A DNA stretch of 64,000 bases from Chryseobacterium sp. OV279 (GCF_900128945.1 NZ_FQUD01000001.1:682001-746000), one strand, 5' to 3'. Counted from the first letter of the stretch, positions 8,161-16,369 are shown. Numbers and translations: made by a program. Notes: generated from the sequence alone by a model not told the origin.

Positions 8161-9231
8161 TTATTTTTTAAAAGACTGTAATGCAATCTTTGCTATGTTT
8201 CGGGTGATCTCTGTCGGCGAGTGGCAGTCACAGTTGCTCAATCCTATAACGTAAATGTCTTCACCAGGAATATAGACACCCATACTTTTAAATCCGAAAA
8301 TACTACCGCCATGCTCCCTGTCAGGGCTTCCGTTGATATCTTTCAGGTGCCATCCGTAACCGTAAGTGAATTCTTCTCCGCTGTTCAGCTTGTATTTCTG
8401 GAATGCTTTTTTAGTTTCTGCCGGATTGAGAAGGATATTTTGGTTCAAAGCCTTCTGCCATTTCAGCAAATCGTCTACCGTAGACATCAAAGAACCGGAT
8501 GAAAAAGGAACACTGAAGTTGATCACTGTTTTATTGACAAATCCATGTTCTTTCTGATGATATCCGTACGCTCTTTTTGGAATAATATGACGGTCTGTGG
8601 CATAGTAAGAATGCGTCATGCCTGCTTTTTCAAAGATATTCTTCCTGATGAAATCTTCATACGTCTGTCCTGAAGCCAGTTCGATGATATATCCTAAAAC
8701 CACATATCCCGAATTATTGTACTCAAATTTTTCACCCGGAGCAAAATCGACAGGTTCATTTTTGAAAAAATCAACCATCATTTCAGGCTTCATTTCTTTT
8801 TGTGCGATGGTGGATATCGCTTTCATTTTTGTAAAATCCTTAATTCCCGAAGTATGGGTCAGCAGATGGTGGATGGTAATTTTATCCCCTGAAGGATAGT
8901 CCTTAATGTATTTTGAAATCGGGTCGTTGACGTTCAGTTTTCCCTGCTGTTCAAGCATAAGGACCGCCACAGATGTAAACTGTTTGGTCATAGAACCGAT
9001 CTGGAAAACGTTATCAGGGGTCATATTCATATTCAGCTCAAGATTGGCTTTTCCAAAAGCTTTCCGGTATATGGTTTTTCCTTTATGAGCAATCATAAAT
9101 ACACCTCCGGGACCGTTAGGATCGTTGAATTCTGTAGTAATTAAGCTGTCTATTTTCTTTTCCTGGAATTGTGCATCAATGGTACTGCAGAAAAGCAACA
9201 GAAACATTGAAAAAAGTTTTAGAGTAATCAT
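8161..9231 (-). CDS. Serine hydrolase of the beta-lactamase/PBP-like (class C, S12) family
   Basis: From the ATG at 9231 this is 356 aa with a signal peptide (MITLKLFSMFLLLFC). Catalytic motifs are the SxxK Ser80-Lys83 in GSMTKQF, the YxN-type motif in FEYNNSGYVVLG, and HGG in REHGGSIFGF replacing the KTG box. That set defines periplasmic beta-lactamase-related esterases/DD-peptidases; antibiotic resistance cannot be inferred. A TTG-initiated form from 9252 was rejected because the -7 promoter box overlaps it. The 150-aa gene follows at 8 bp. Confidence 0.88.
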   Translation of the reverse strand: MITLKLFSMFLLLFCSTIDAQFQEKKIDSLITTEFNDPNGPGGVFMIAHKGKTIYRKAFGKANLELNMNMTPDNVFQIGSMTKQFTSVAVLMLEQQGKLNVNDPISKYIKDYPSGDKITIHHLLTHTSGIKDFTKMKAISTIAQKEMKPEMMVDFFKNEPVDFAPGEKFEYNNSGYVVLGYIIELASGQTYEDFIRKNIFEKAGMTHSYYATDRHIIPKRAYGYHQKEHGFVNKTVINFSVPFSSGSLMSTVDDLLKWQKALNQNILLNPAETKKAFQKYKLNSGEEFTYGYGWHLKDINGSPDREHGGSIFGFKSMGVYIPGEDIYVIGLSNCDCHSPTEITRNIAKIALQSFKK

Positions 9232-9249
9232 AATTATTATTTTGTTATG

Positions 9250-9257
9250 CAAAGATA
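9250..9257 (-). promoter_or_regulatory. TAnnTTTG -7 promoter box of the serine hydrolase
   Basis: On the minus strand TATCTTTG, 18 bp before the ATG at 9231. It decides the start: the in-frame TTG at 9252 would lie inside the promoter. Confidence 0.55.
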
Positions 9258-9313
9258 TAAATAATTATCATTACTATGTTATGCTCAATAGTGATTTCGT
9301 AAAAAGGAAAAAT

Positions 9314-9514
9314 TTATCTCTGATTTTGTTTCACTGCCTTAATCAGTTTCTCATTGCGTCTGTCTGCTCTAGCATTGTTTAAAGATAAAGCCGCCCAGAT
9401 AGCTGCAGGAAGCCAGCCAATCAAAGTGATTTGTAAAATAAGACAAACGATTCCGGTGAGAATTTTTCCACGGATCATAAAGGATAGAAAGGGAAGTAAA
9501 ATCGCTAATAACAT
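9314..9514 (-). CDS. YqaE/Pmp3 family membrane protein
   Basis: A 66-aa protein with two hydrophobic segments (LLAILLPFLSFMI and VCLILQITLIGWLPAAIWAAL) and a basic tail. This is the layout of the small YqaE/Pmp3 proteolipids, associated in other organisms with membrane potential and stress. The LPF and GWLPAAIWA signatures support the family. It lies 48 bp after the zinc-ribbon gene on the same strand. Confidence 0.8.
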   Translation of the reverse strand: MLLAILLPFLSFMIRGKILTGIVCLILQITLIGWLPAAIWAALSLNNARADRRNEKLIKAVKQNQR

Positions 9515-9562
9515 GAGGTATAGTTTTAGATGATGTTTTAATTTTTATGACTTTTCAGATTT

Positions 9563-10000
9563 TTATTCTTTAGCTACGGTTTCTTCGTAATTGTCCGGCT
9601 CATTTTCTAACGGAGCTGGAAAGAAAGTATTTCCTTTTTTTGTATAGACTTTTGCCCGGTAAGGATATTTTTCAATACTTTTTTCGATGGCTTCAAACAA
9701 ATCAGGTTGGGTAAACCATACTGTTCCGCATTCACCACAGCCCCAAAATGGTTTTTCGTCTTCTACATAAGAAATCAGACCATAGCATGAACTGACCGGA
9801 CATCTCAAATGATCCTCATCCACTATTTTCTGTGGAAGAGGCGGATCCATCGTTTGTGGATTCAGAGAGAAGCCGCTATAGCAGGAAGGACATTCCAGCA
9901 TGATAAAACGCATTCCTTTTTTCTGCGAATCCAGAATGAAAGAAGCCTGTTCTCCGGATGCCGTAAATGTTTGTTTACAATGATCACACGTAATATTCAT
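9563..10000 (-). CDS. Zinc-ribbon hypothetical protein
   Basis: A 145-aa soluble protein with four paired-cysteine knuckles: CDHC (residues 5-8), CPSC (about 37-40), CPVSSC (about 67-72) and CGEC (about 91-94). These predict two zinc ribbons. No enzymatic domain is seen and the family was not recognised. It starts 11 bp after the methyltransferase stop, so it belongs to the same transcript as the methyltransferase and possibly the tRNA-like genes upstream. Confidence 0.72.
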   Translation of the reverse strand: MNITCDHCKQTFTASGEQASFILDSQKKGMRFIMLECPSCYSGFSLNPQTMDPPLPQKIVDEDHLRCPVSSCYGLISYVEDEKPFWGCGECGTVWFTQPDLFEAIEKSIEKYPYRAKVYTKKGNTFFPAPLENEPDNYEETVAKE

Positions 10001-10011
10001 AATAGTTTCCG

Positions 10012-10743
10012 TTATTTTTCTGCTGAGATCAACAACATCATAGGACGGCGCAATTCATCCTTCATATCAGAAAATTCTTTCAGCATTTCTTCGCTGGGTT
10101 CCGGCTCAATCAGTTCATTAATTTTGAAACCCTGTTTCAGCAAAGTATTTAGATAAGAAGACAGTGTTCTATGGTATTTTATTACATTTTCGCCTAAAAA
10201 TGTGGTATCTCTTTTTCCTTCTAAGAAATAACGGTCAACCGGCCAGTGCAGTTTTTCATTATTTTCACCATACATCCAATCCTGTTTTCCCTGTGCTGTA
10301 AAAACGGGATGTTCCACAGAGAATACGAAATGTCCGCCGGGTTTCAGCCATTGATAAATATGATGAATAAGCGTATCCAGTGATTCTACATAATGAAAGG
10401 TCAGTGAGCTCAATACGATATCAAATTTTTCTGAAGGATATTCAAGGTCTTCAAGAGCTTTTCTTACATATTCAATACCATCCAGGTTGTTGATCTGTTT
10501 TGCTTTATCAAGCATTTTTTCTGAAAGATCAACCCCGATAACAGATTTTGCTCCTTTTTCAACAGCATAGCGACAATGCCAGCCGAAGCCACAGCCAAGA
10601 TCAAGAACGTCTTTTCCCGTAAAATCCGGCAGCATTTTTTTCAGTGCAGGCCATTCTCCGGCACCTTCCAGCCCTTTTTGAGAGCGAAGCATTTTTTCAT
10701 ACTGTTCGAAAAAGGATGAGTTATCGTATTTATTTTCTTTCAT
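10012..10743 (-). CDS. Class I SAM-dependent methyltransferase
   Basis: A 243-aa soluble enzyme. Motif I is VLDLGCGFGWH (about residues 46-56), the acidic motif II is VIGVDLSEKML, and motif IV is FDIVLSSLTFHY, so it should bind S-adenosylmethionine. The substrate class is not clear; the closest look is of small-molecule methyltransferases (UbiE/Coq5-like fold). Its ATG begins one base after the 3' end of the second tRNA-like gene, so processing of that RNA would leave an mRNA with almost no leader. Whether it modifies those RNAs is speculation from position. Confidence 0.88.
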   Translation of the reverse strand: MKENKYDNSSFFEQYEKMLRSQKGLEGAGEWPALKKMLPDFTGKDVLDLGCGFGWHCRYAVEKGAKSVIGVDLSEKMLDKAKQINNLDGIEYVRKALEDLEYPSEKFDIVLSSLTFHYVESLDTLIHHIYQWLKPGGHFVFSVEHPVFTAQGKQDWMYGENNEKLHWPVDRYFLEGKRDTTFLGENVIKYHRTLSSYLNTLLKQGFKINELIEPEPSEEMLKEFSDMKDELRRPMMLLISAEK

Positions 10744-10744
10744 G

Positions 10745-10817
10745 TTCTGATAACAGGGCTCGAACCTGTGTCCTCCCGGAAGAAGAGCCGGGTGCTCTGC
10801 CGCTGAGCTATATCAGA
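10745..10817 (-). tRNA. tRNA-like gene with 8-nt anticodon loop (second of the pair)
   Basis: A 73-nt cloverleaf: 7-bp acceptor TCTGATA/TATCAGA, U8-A9, D stem GCTC/GAGC with GG in the loop, anticodon stem CCCGG/CCGGG, 5-nt variable loop AGGAC, T stem ACAGG/CCTGT with loop TTCGAGC. The anticodon loop CTCTTCTT has eight nucleotides instead of seven, so no single anticodon is certain; after U33 one reads CUU (Lys) or shifted UUC. The first pair is U1-A72, unusual. No CCA is encoded. The acceptor could be extended to 8 bp with the flanking T. Confidence 0.75.
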
Positions 10818-10821
10818 AGTG

Positions 10822-10894
10822 GGATAGGTGCAGGGCTCGAACCTGCGTCCACCCGGGTGAAGAGCCGGGAATTCTACCACTGAACTAACCTATC
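10822..10894 (-). tRNA. tRNA-like gene with 8-nt anticodon loop (first of the pair)
   Basis: A 73-nt cloverleaf: acceptor GATAGGT/ACCTATC, discriminator C, D stem GTTC/GAAT, anticodon stem CCCGG/CCGGG, variable loop TGGAC, T stem GCAGG/CCTGC with loop TTCGAGC. The anticodon loop CTCTTCAC has eight nucleotides; folding it as seven breaks the stem and enlarges the variable loop. Its stem and first six loop bases are identical to the second copy, 4 nt downstream, while acceptor and D stems differ. It begins 17 nt after the stop of the 436-aa gene. All tertiary landmarks (U8, A14, GG, TTC) are present, so it is not a decayed tRNA. Confidence 0.75.
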
Positions 10895-10911
10895 TTTTTA
10901 TTGTTCTATTT

Positions 10912-12222
10912 TCAGATCTTACCTGAAAAATACTTGTTTTTTCTTAAAACCGAAGCCAGAAAAGGATTAGATACCGTAACGCCATGTACCAGTTCTGGTG
11001 TAGGGGTAAACTGACTGACCTGATGAGTCCGTGGTGCAATCCAGCCTGATTTTTCAGGATCAAGACCTGCTTTTCTACAGGCTTCCACAATCATTTTTTT
11101 ATTACAGAATTCTTTCCCCTGAAAAACTTCCCAGGGCAAAGGTACAGCATTCCAGACTTCTGTATTAGGGTCCAGTTTTCCTCCGGTGGACAAATGCCAG
11201 GCAATGACATCGGCAGCCATCAGACGCATCACTTTTCCAAAACTGAGATCTTCCAGGATATATTCCATTCCCAATGCATAGATAAGATTCATCCAGCTGT
11301 CTCTGGCTTTATTCCATGCTCCGGCGGTATTGTTCCACGTGGTGGAATCGTTGCCCCTCTGTACGGCCATTGTTTTTCTTTTAATGTCGTTTTCAGTCCA
11401 TAATTGTGCAAGAAATTCAGCAATTTCCTGAAGGATGTAGGTCCATTTTCCCAACAGACTACCTTTCTGCTCATCGGTAAGATGCTTCAGAACTTCTCCA
11501 GTCGTATACATATAGGAAACAGCCTGCCATTGGGTTCTGCCCGGATATTCTTTACATCGGTTGAATAACATTTCGCAAATTTCATCAAATGGTCTTTCCT
11601 GACTTTGATTGGTAAATGTACTTCTAACACCGCTGCGGGCATTAAAATAAGCAATAAAACAAGCCGTATTCAGATCTGCATTAAAATCTTGTTGACTGAT
11701 CGTATGGGAAAGCCCATGTTTGGCTATTTTCTGAAACTCAATTTTCTTGGATTCCTGAATATATTGGTAGAGTCTTTTTTCAATACGCTTCAGAAGACGC
11801 CACTTTTTGTTATAATTTCTTTTGGAAATATCCAGCCCTGCTTCTTTTCTTTCAGCTTTATTAAGTCTGTCCGATTTAAAATCGTTTTGCCCTACAGATT
11901 TCCGGATCAGAGGTGATATTTGATTTAAAAACAGCTCAATATTTTCAGCATTGTTGTAATCCGATTTTTTATTTTCACTGATCTTAAAAATTTCAACGGC
12001 TTTTGTGATCTGTTTTTCAGCACCAACGGCAGTTCCGAAAGTTTCGAGCATAGAAGTATACCCGTATACACTTCTTTTCAACGAACCTTGGGCTGCTTTT
12101 TCTAAAACAGAGTGTTCAGACTTGGTCAGGTCATCTTTCAATAAATCAACGATCATTTCTGCAACATCCTCCGGACGTCTGCGTTGATCTAAAGTATTGT
12201 AAAGTTCTTCAATGGTGGTCAT
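10912..12222 (-). CDS. 436-aa protein of unrecognised family linked to tandem tRNA-like genes
   Basis: A 436-aa soluble protein, mostly helical, rich in Trp, Asn, Lys and Arg. A basic middle section (residues about 110-160: LNKAERKEAGLDISKRNYNKK...RLLKRIEKRL) could contact nucleic acid. A polar, probably functional segment is QRGNDSTTWNNTAGAWNKARD near residue 295. The end has an ARTHQ-like loop and a conserved-looking PTPELVHG. It is not a Ro60/TROVE protein by eye: no von Willebrand MIDAS motif is present. Two tRNA-like genes follow 17 nt after its stop on the same strand, so an RNA-related role is inferred from context only. Confidence 0.72.
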   Translation of the reverse strand: MTTIEELYNTLDQRRRPEDVAEMIVDLLKDDLTKSEHSVLEKAAQGSLKRSVYGYTSMLETFGTAVGAEKQITKAVEIFKISENKKSDYNNAENIELFLNQISPLIRKSVGQNDFKSDRLNKAERKEAGLDISKRNYNKKWRLLKRIEKRLYQYIQESKKIEFQKIAKHGLSHTISQQDFNADLNTACFIAYFNARSGVRSTFTNQSQERPFDEICEMLFNRCKEYPGRTQWQAVSYMYTTGEVLKHLTDEQKGSLLGKWTYILQEIAEFLAQLWTENDIKRKTMAVQRGNDSTTWNNTAGAWNKARDSWMNLIYALGMEYILEDLSFGKVMRLMAADVIAWHLSTGGKLDPNTEVWNAVPLPWEVFQGKEFCNKKMIVEACRKAGLDPEKSGWIAPRTHQVSQFTPTPELVHGVTVSNPFLASVLRKNKYFSGKI

Positions 12223-12230
12223 GATACCAT

Positions 12231-12238
12231 CAAAATTA
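12231..12238 (-). promoter_or_regulatory. Possible TAnnTTTG box before the 436-aa gene
   Basis: On the minus strand TAATTTTG fits the -7 consensus and ends 8 bp before the ATG at 12222. It would give the unknown gene and the tRNA-like pair their own short-leader transcript. Confidence 0.4.
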
Positions 12239-12299
12239 TTAAAAAATACCGGTTACACCAGATAAAAGGTTAATTTTTCAAATCTGGCCGATCATTTTC

Positions 12300-13016
12300 T
12301 TACTTCTGCTGCTTTTTCAATGGCCACATAAAAATCGCTCCGATGATTCCTAAAAAGATCAGGATAAATACAGCCAGACCTGTTACCAAATCATAAAATA
12401 ATGAACCCTGAAAATAAAACAAATCTGTAGATAAAAACAGTTTACTTTTTTCAGGCTGATCTGGATTGGTGAGAATAAGATAATCCCTTTTCTGTATTTT
12501 TTCTGAAACCGATTTTGAAAATTCATCTACCAGCTCCCGGCTCTTTTTTCTGTTCCAAAACGGATAATATTTGTATAAAGCTTCAGGTTCCGAATTTCTA
12601 TATGGTGTTCCGTTAAACTGATATTCGTAATCAATATTAACGTAGGAATTTCCTTTCCGCTTATATCCACTGTCCCAGGAAGTAAATGGCTGCATCTTTT
12701 GGGCATTCACAGGCCTCCAATCTCGATGAGAGCATTTAAATTCCATGATTTTCAGAAAAGGAGAAAGAGATAATACGGTAATTAAAAGGAGATAGACTAC
12801 ACCGGTTGTTACCAGAAGATTCTGAGCTGTTTTTTTTAAATCAGTTCTCACATTCCGGAGACTCTTAAAATTAGTGATCATAACCAGAAGTACAGCATAT
12901 ACAAAATACCTGACAGGGTTTTCTATAAAGACAAGAACCACTAATCCTCCTACAATCACAATGGATCCTAGAACCTTAAAAAAGATATCCGATATTTTTT
13001 TGAATTTTCCAGCCAT
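12300..13016 (-). CDS. Membrane protein with DUF3592-like layout
   Basis: A 238-aa protein with hydrophobic segments near residues 12-30, 35-50, 68-88 and 205-230. Between the last two is an extracytoplasmic beta-rich part (VNIDYEYQFNGTPYRNSE, RDYLILTNPDQPEKSKL). The layout of a YxYxxNGxxY strand, then a PxxP-type loop and a final transmembrane helix resembles DUF3592 proteins, but the assignment is tentative. It lies 27 bp after the 154-aa gene on the same strand. Confidence 0.6.
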   Translation of the reverse strand: MAGKFKKISDIFFKVLGSIVIVGGLVVLVFIENPVRYFVYAVLLVMITNFKSLRNVRTDLKKTAQNLLVTTGVVYLLLITVLSLSPFLKIMEFKCSHRDWRPVNAQKMQPFTSWDSGYKRKGNSYVNIDYEYQFNGTPYRNSEPEALYKYYPFWNRKKSRELVDEFSKSVSEKIQKRDYLILTNPDQPEKSKLFLSTDLFYFQGSLFYDLVTGLAVFILIFLGIIGAIFMWPLKKQQK

Positions 13017-13043
13017 AGAAAGTAAAGCTTGCGCGTGAAAAAA

Positions 13044-13508
13044 TTATACTTGATAACGTTTGAACTGCTGATCAAACATATTGGTTTTAAAATTATTTTG
13101 TAAATATTGGTCTGCGAGCTCCCAAATCTGATTGGTGAAATCTTCGTCGTGTTTTATAATTCCACTCCCTTCATCTTCTGCAATTTCGCCCTGAGAATAG
13201 ATATATTTCCTTTCCAGAACTTTGTCTTTATACTTCTCAAAATAATAGGTGTCCGAAATATCGGAAATCATAAATTGAATGATTTCTCCGTCAAAATCTG
13301 AAATATCATAAATCTGTCCCAATCCGGTGATGATGAGTGTTCCGGTTTCTGTCTGTACCATATCAACCGTGTTTTCATCCCGGAAACTGTCTGTTGCTTC
13401 TTCAAAGTCTACCTCTTTTAAAAAAACAATTTCGGTATCAAAAAGGCTTTTAAGTTTTTGCTCATCAGCGTGGCTGTTTATTAAGATCCCCGTAAAATTA
13501 AATCCCAT
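13044..13508 (-). CDS. Hypothetical acidic protein, family not recognised
   Basis: A 154-aa protein starting MGFNFTGILINS at 13508. A longer frame to 13580 would overlap the upstream gene, so the internal ATG was chosen. It is acidic, without signal peptide or membrane segment, and has a repeated hydrophobic-acidic pattern (YDISDFDGEIIQFMISDISD). It starts 4 bp after the 112-aa gene and is probably translated from the same mRNA. No domain was recognised. Confidence 0.62.
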   Translation of the reverse strand: MGFNFTGILINSHADEQKLKSLFDTEIVFLKEVDFEEATDSFRDENTVDMVQTETGTLIITGLGQIYDISDFDGEIIQFMISDISDTYYFEKYKDKVLERKYIYSQGEIAEDEGSGIIKHDEDFTNQIWELADQYLQNNFKTNMFDQQFKRYQV

Positions 13509-13512
13509 CGTG

Positions 13513-13851
13513 TTATGTTTTTGGTTTGTAGATTTTGTTCTCTTTTCCGATGAGTACAGCAAAGCCATTTTCCAGAGCAATGTTTAGAATTTCATGTTCC
13601 AGTCTTTTGATGTCATCGTAATCAATATCTATGGTAAAAAAGTCTGCAAATTCTTCGAAGATTAAATAATTTCCCCAAACCATTGTGTTCGGCAGTTCAG
13701 GAAATCTGGATTTGATAAGGGTAATGATTTCTTTTAATTCAGGGGTTGTTTCAGTTTTAGGTTCAGCCAGTTTTTTACTTAATCCCATCCACGTTTTGGT
13801 GTCAGATGCAGTAAGTATTTTCATGTCAGCAATAACGATGGAAAATTTCAT
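13513..13851 (-). CDS. Hypothetical protein, family not recognised
   Basis: A 112-aa soluble protein starting MKFSIVIADMKIL, with alternating basic helix (TPELKEIITLIKSRFPELP) and strands; no domain was recognised. It heads a tight minus-strand run with the 154-aa gene (4 bp) and the membrane protein (27 bp). Confidence 0.6.
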   Translation of the reverse strand: MKFSIVIADMKILTASDTKTWMGLSKKLAEPKTETTPELKEIITLIKSRFPELPNTMVWGNYLIFEEFADFFTIDIDYDDIKRLEHEILNIALENGFAVLIGKENKIYKPKT

Positions 13852-13953
13852 GTAAATGGAGCTTAATCTGAAAATTACTAAAAAATATCAAACAGAAAAA
13901 TAATATAGGTTAAAGTTTTGAAAAAGGATGAGTTAACGTTGTATTTTAACAAT

Positions 13954-15075
13954 TTAATACCTCCTTATTTTCACGCTGGAAGCACTTTTAACTTTCACTT
14001 TGTTTCCGGTCTTTTTCAATAACCCGGTTTGTGGATTGCGCTTGAATACCACAATGTTTCCACTGCCTGCATTGGCTACAATGACAAATTTGCCCGTTTC
14101 ATCAATGTCAAATACTCTGGAGTGTTTCCCTATCGTTGACTGATATCCGACGTTCTTTAAAGTTCCGTTGTCAAGAATTGAAAAAATAGCAATATTATTT
14201 TCTACACCACGATTAGCAGCATACAAAAATTTTCCGTCCGGTGAAATGTGGATGTCTGAACTTTCAAAATCTTCTTTATACTGATCCGTATGGGTATTGA
14301 CTCTTTGAATGCTGGTCAAAACTGTATTTTCATATCGATATGCATTAACCGTTCCAGATAATTCTTCAATGCAGTACGCAAATTTCCCATTAGGATGAAA
14401 CGTAAAATGCCGTGGTCCGCTACCTAAAGTAGATTGAATGAATGGCTGTTTTGCCGTTTGTGCTGGTTCCTTTTGATCACTGTCAAAAGTATAGGATCTG
14501 ATTTTATCTGCACCAAGATCAGTTAAGAATAAATGATCAAAGTCCGGGGAGAAAACAGCAGCATGAACGTGTGATCTATCCTGTCTGCCTTCATTGATGC
14601 TTCCTTCTGAAAATTGAAAATGCTGTACAGCTGGCTGAATGGTTCCGTCTTCAGAGACAGGGTAAACGGAGGCGCTGCCTTCTGTATAATTGGCATTCAC
14701 CAGCCATTTTCCATTCCGGTGAGCACTTACATAAACCGGGTTTTCACCGCCACTTTTCTGACTTTTGATAAAGGTAAGGGTCTCATCTTTAGGATTGAAT
14801 CTAAAACTGCTGACGCTTCCTGCATTGGGTGTTTTACTTTCGGTGCAGGCAAAAACATACCGGCCATCCGCGGATAAAGTCAGAAATGAAGGATTTAAAA
14901 TTCCTTTCAGAGAAGTTACTTTGGATAGTTTCCCTTTGATGGTATCCAGTTTATACACATAAATTCCTTCGGTGGTTTTATCCCGGTTAAATGAACCGAT
15001 AAATACGTACGTATTTTGCGAATAGAGATGAATGGACGCTACAATGATGGTGAGTAAGCTTAGTATTTTTTTCAA
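13954..15075 (-). CDS. Lactonase family protein (6-phosphogluconolactonase-type seven-bladed propeller)
   Basis: A 373-aa protein with a signal peptide (LSLLTIIVASIHLYSQ). The body is repeats of the YbhE/Pgl lactonase propeller: PSFLTLSADGRYVFACTE, NPVYVSAHRNGKWL, HVHAAVFSPDFDHLFLTDLG, GPRHFTFHPNGKFAY, DIHISPDGKFLYAANRG. Cytosolic members hydrolyse 6-phosphogluconolactone. The export signal here means a different or periplasmic lactone substrate is likely. It is a single gene, 60 bp after the lipoprotein gene at 15135 and on the same strand. Confidence 0.85.
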   Translation of the reverse strand: MKKILSLLTIIVASIHLYSQNTYVFIGSFNRDKTTEGIYVYKLDTIKGKLSKVTSLKGILNPSFLTLSADGRYVFACTESKTPNAGSVSSFRFNPKDETLTFIKSQKSGGENPVYVSAHRNGKWLVNANYTEGSASVYPVSEDGTIQPAVQHFQFSEGSINEGRQDRSHVHAAVFSPDFDHLFLTDLGADKIRSYTFDSDQKEPAQTAKQPFIQSTLGSGPRHFTFHPNGKFAYCIEELSGTVNAYRYENTVLTSIQRVNTHTDQYKEDFESSDIHISPDGKFLYAANRGVENNIAIFSILDNGTLKNVGYQSTIGKHSRVFDIDETGKFVIVANAGSGNIVVFKRNPQTGLLKKTGNKVKVKSASSVKIRRY

Positions 15076-15134
15076 TTTTTAAAGAAGTTTTGCAGGTTGT
15101 ATATTATTTAAATTAATGAAGATGAGTGTATTGC

Positions 15135-15728
15135 TTATTCAATTGTATGAATCAGACGCGTCATATGCTTGGATATTTCCGGTTTAAGATGACCGAATTT
15201 CATTTTCTTAAAATTGGGCCAGCCAGGATTCGTTTGAATGGTTGATTGGTTTGCACCGATCGTCATTGAAGAAACAGTTTTGCTGTTGTTTGTGAAGTCT
15301 ATCTGAAATTCCGGCTCATAGCTTGTTTCTGCCCAGTCAAATGATACAGGGTCGTTAATGATCTCTAAAAATTCTTCTGTCTGCTTCTTTGTAAATGTCT
15401 TCTTTATGCCTAACGGTAATTTACGGATAGTCAGTTCATCAAAGGCAATCATAGGATACAAACTGTCGGTTTTCTTTTGGTCATCCTGCAGATCGGCAAG
15501 AAGCTCTTTAGTAGTATTCACATAAAATTCTTTAGCTGTTTGGCCGTCTTCTGCATCGGGACCAACATTTAATGTATCAGAAAATAAAGTATCTGTGAGT
15601 TGCTTTTCAGAGTATTTGTCCCAGTATTTGATGTAGTGATATTCAAAGTCATTTTTGTCCGCAGATGAATGGCAGGAGAGCATTAAACCCGTTAAAACGG
15701 ATAGGGTTACTGGTTTTATTTTCATCAT
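15135..15728 (-). CDS. Lipoprotein of unknown function
   Basis: A 197-aa protein with a lipobox (LSVLTGLMLSC, lipid-anchored Cys near residue 19). The mature part is polar, with an acidic stretch (VGPDAEDGQTAKEFYVN) and a basic end. Family not recognised. MMKI could start at either Met. It follows another lipoprotein gene on the same strand after 66 bp. Confidence 0.65.
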   Translation of the reverse strand: MMKIKPVTLSVLTGLMLSCHSSADKNDFEYHYIKYWDKYSEKQLTDTLFSDTLNVGPDAEDGQTAKEFYVNTTKELLADLQDDQKKTDSLYPMIAFDELTIRKLPLGIKKTFTKKQTEEFLEIINDPVSFDWAETSYEPEFQIDFTNNSKTVSSMTIGANQSTIQTNPGWPNFKKMKFGHLKPEISKHMTRLIHTIE

Positions 15729-15794
15729 TTTAATAGGGTATAACGGAAAAATTAAGGTGAAAAGTTCAGATTTTCAATTCAGTATCATTTGAAA

Positions 15795-16355
15795 TTATTT
15801 TACATATTCAATCTTCCCTCTGAAATATCCTTTCCCTTTGTGTGGAATAACATTTCCATACGAATCATATTCTGTTTTTTCAAATTCTACATATCCATAT
15901 ATACTGTCATTGGGGTGGTATGAAGATTTGTTGAGAATGAGTTTTTGTTTGGGATTTTTAAAAGTGGAAGGTTTTTCATGATCTGTTATGTCATCACTCA
16001 TACTATAAGGTGAAACCTCATATCTATTGTCATGAATGTTTATATTGAATCCTCCAGAAGTGAATCCTGTATGATTCACAATATTGATATTGAGCGTATC
16101 GGTGTTCTTCCAGAATACAGGCTCGCAAACATACCCACTGCTTTCATTGAAAATAAGTTTTGTTGTCTTTTTGCTTTTGGGGGGTTCAGAATCAATCATC
16201 ATCTGAATTTCATTTTCAGATTCCATCTGCTTGAAAATTTTGTTGTGCTTCAGATTTTCATCGACAGAGAATGGTAGCCGTTCGCTTTTGATCTTTTCCT
16301 TTGAACAGCTCAATAAAAATATAGAAAAAGTAAGGGCCAGAATTTTGAATTTCAT
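15795..16355 (-). CDS. Lipoprotein of unknown function
   Basis: A 186-aa protein with signal ILALTFSIFLLSC (lipobox Cys near residue 17) followed by SKEK. The C-terminal half looks beta-rich, Ig-like (NINIVNHTGFTSGGF, SIYGYVEFEKTEYD). This is a secreted, membrane-anchored protein with no recognised family. The DUF1801 gene lies 14 bp upstream on the same strand, so they may be cotranscribed. Confidence 0.65.
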   Translation of the reverse strand: MKFKILALTFSIFLLSCSKEKIKSERLPFSVDENLKHNKIFKQMESENEIQMMIDSEPPKSKKTTKLIFNESSGYVCEPVFWKNTDTLNINIVNHTGFTSGGFNINIHDNRYEVSPYSMSDDITDHEKPSTFKNPKQKLILNKSSYHPNDSIYGYVEFEKTEYDSYGNVIPHKGKGYFRGKIEYVK

Positions 16356-16369
16356 TGTAAAATAAGTGT

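Noticed and set aside
8161..9231. Antibiotic-resistance beta-lactamase
   Set aside because: It has the SxxK/YxN/HGG set of general S12 esterases and peptidases; nothing specific to beta-lactam hydrolysis is visible.
10644..10883. Plus-strand 79-codon frame across the tRNA-like pair
   Set aside because: It is antisense to two structured RNAs and the methyltransferase start; no promoter or family signal.
10745..10894. Decayed tRNA pseudogenes
   Set aside because: All stems pair, T and D loops are canonical, and both copies keep the same 8-base loop pattern; decay would not preserve that.
10912..12222. Ro60/TROVE protein with Y-RNA-like partners
   Set aside because: No von Willebrand MIDAS motif (DxSxS) or recognisable TROVE repeats were seen; only the genomic analogy remains.
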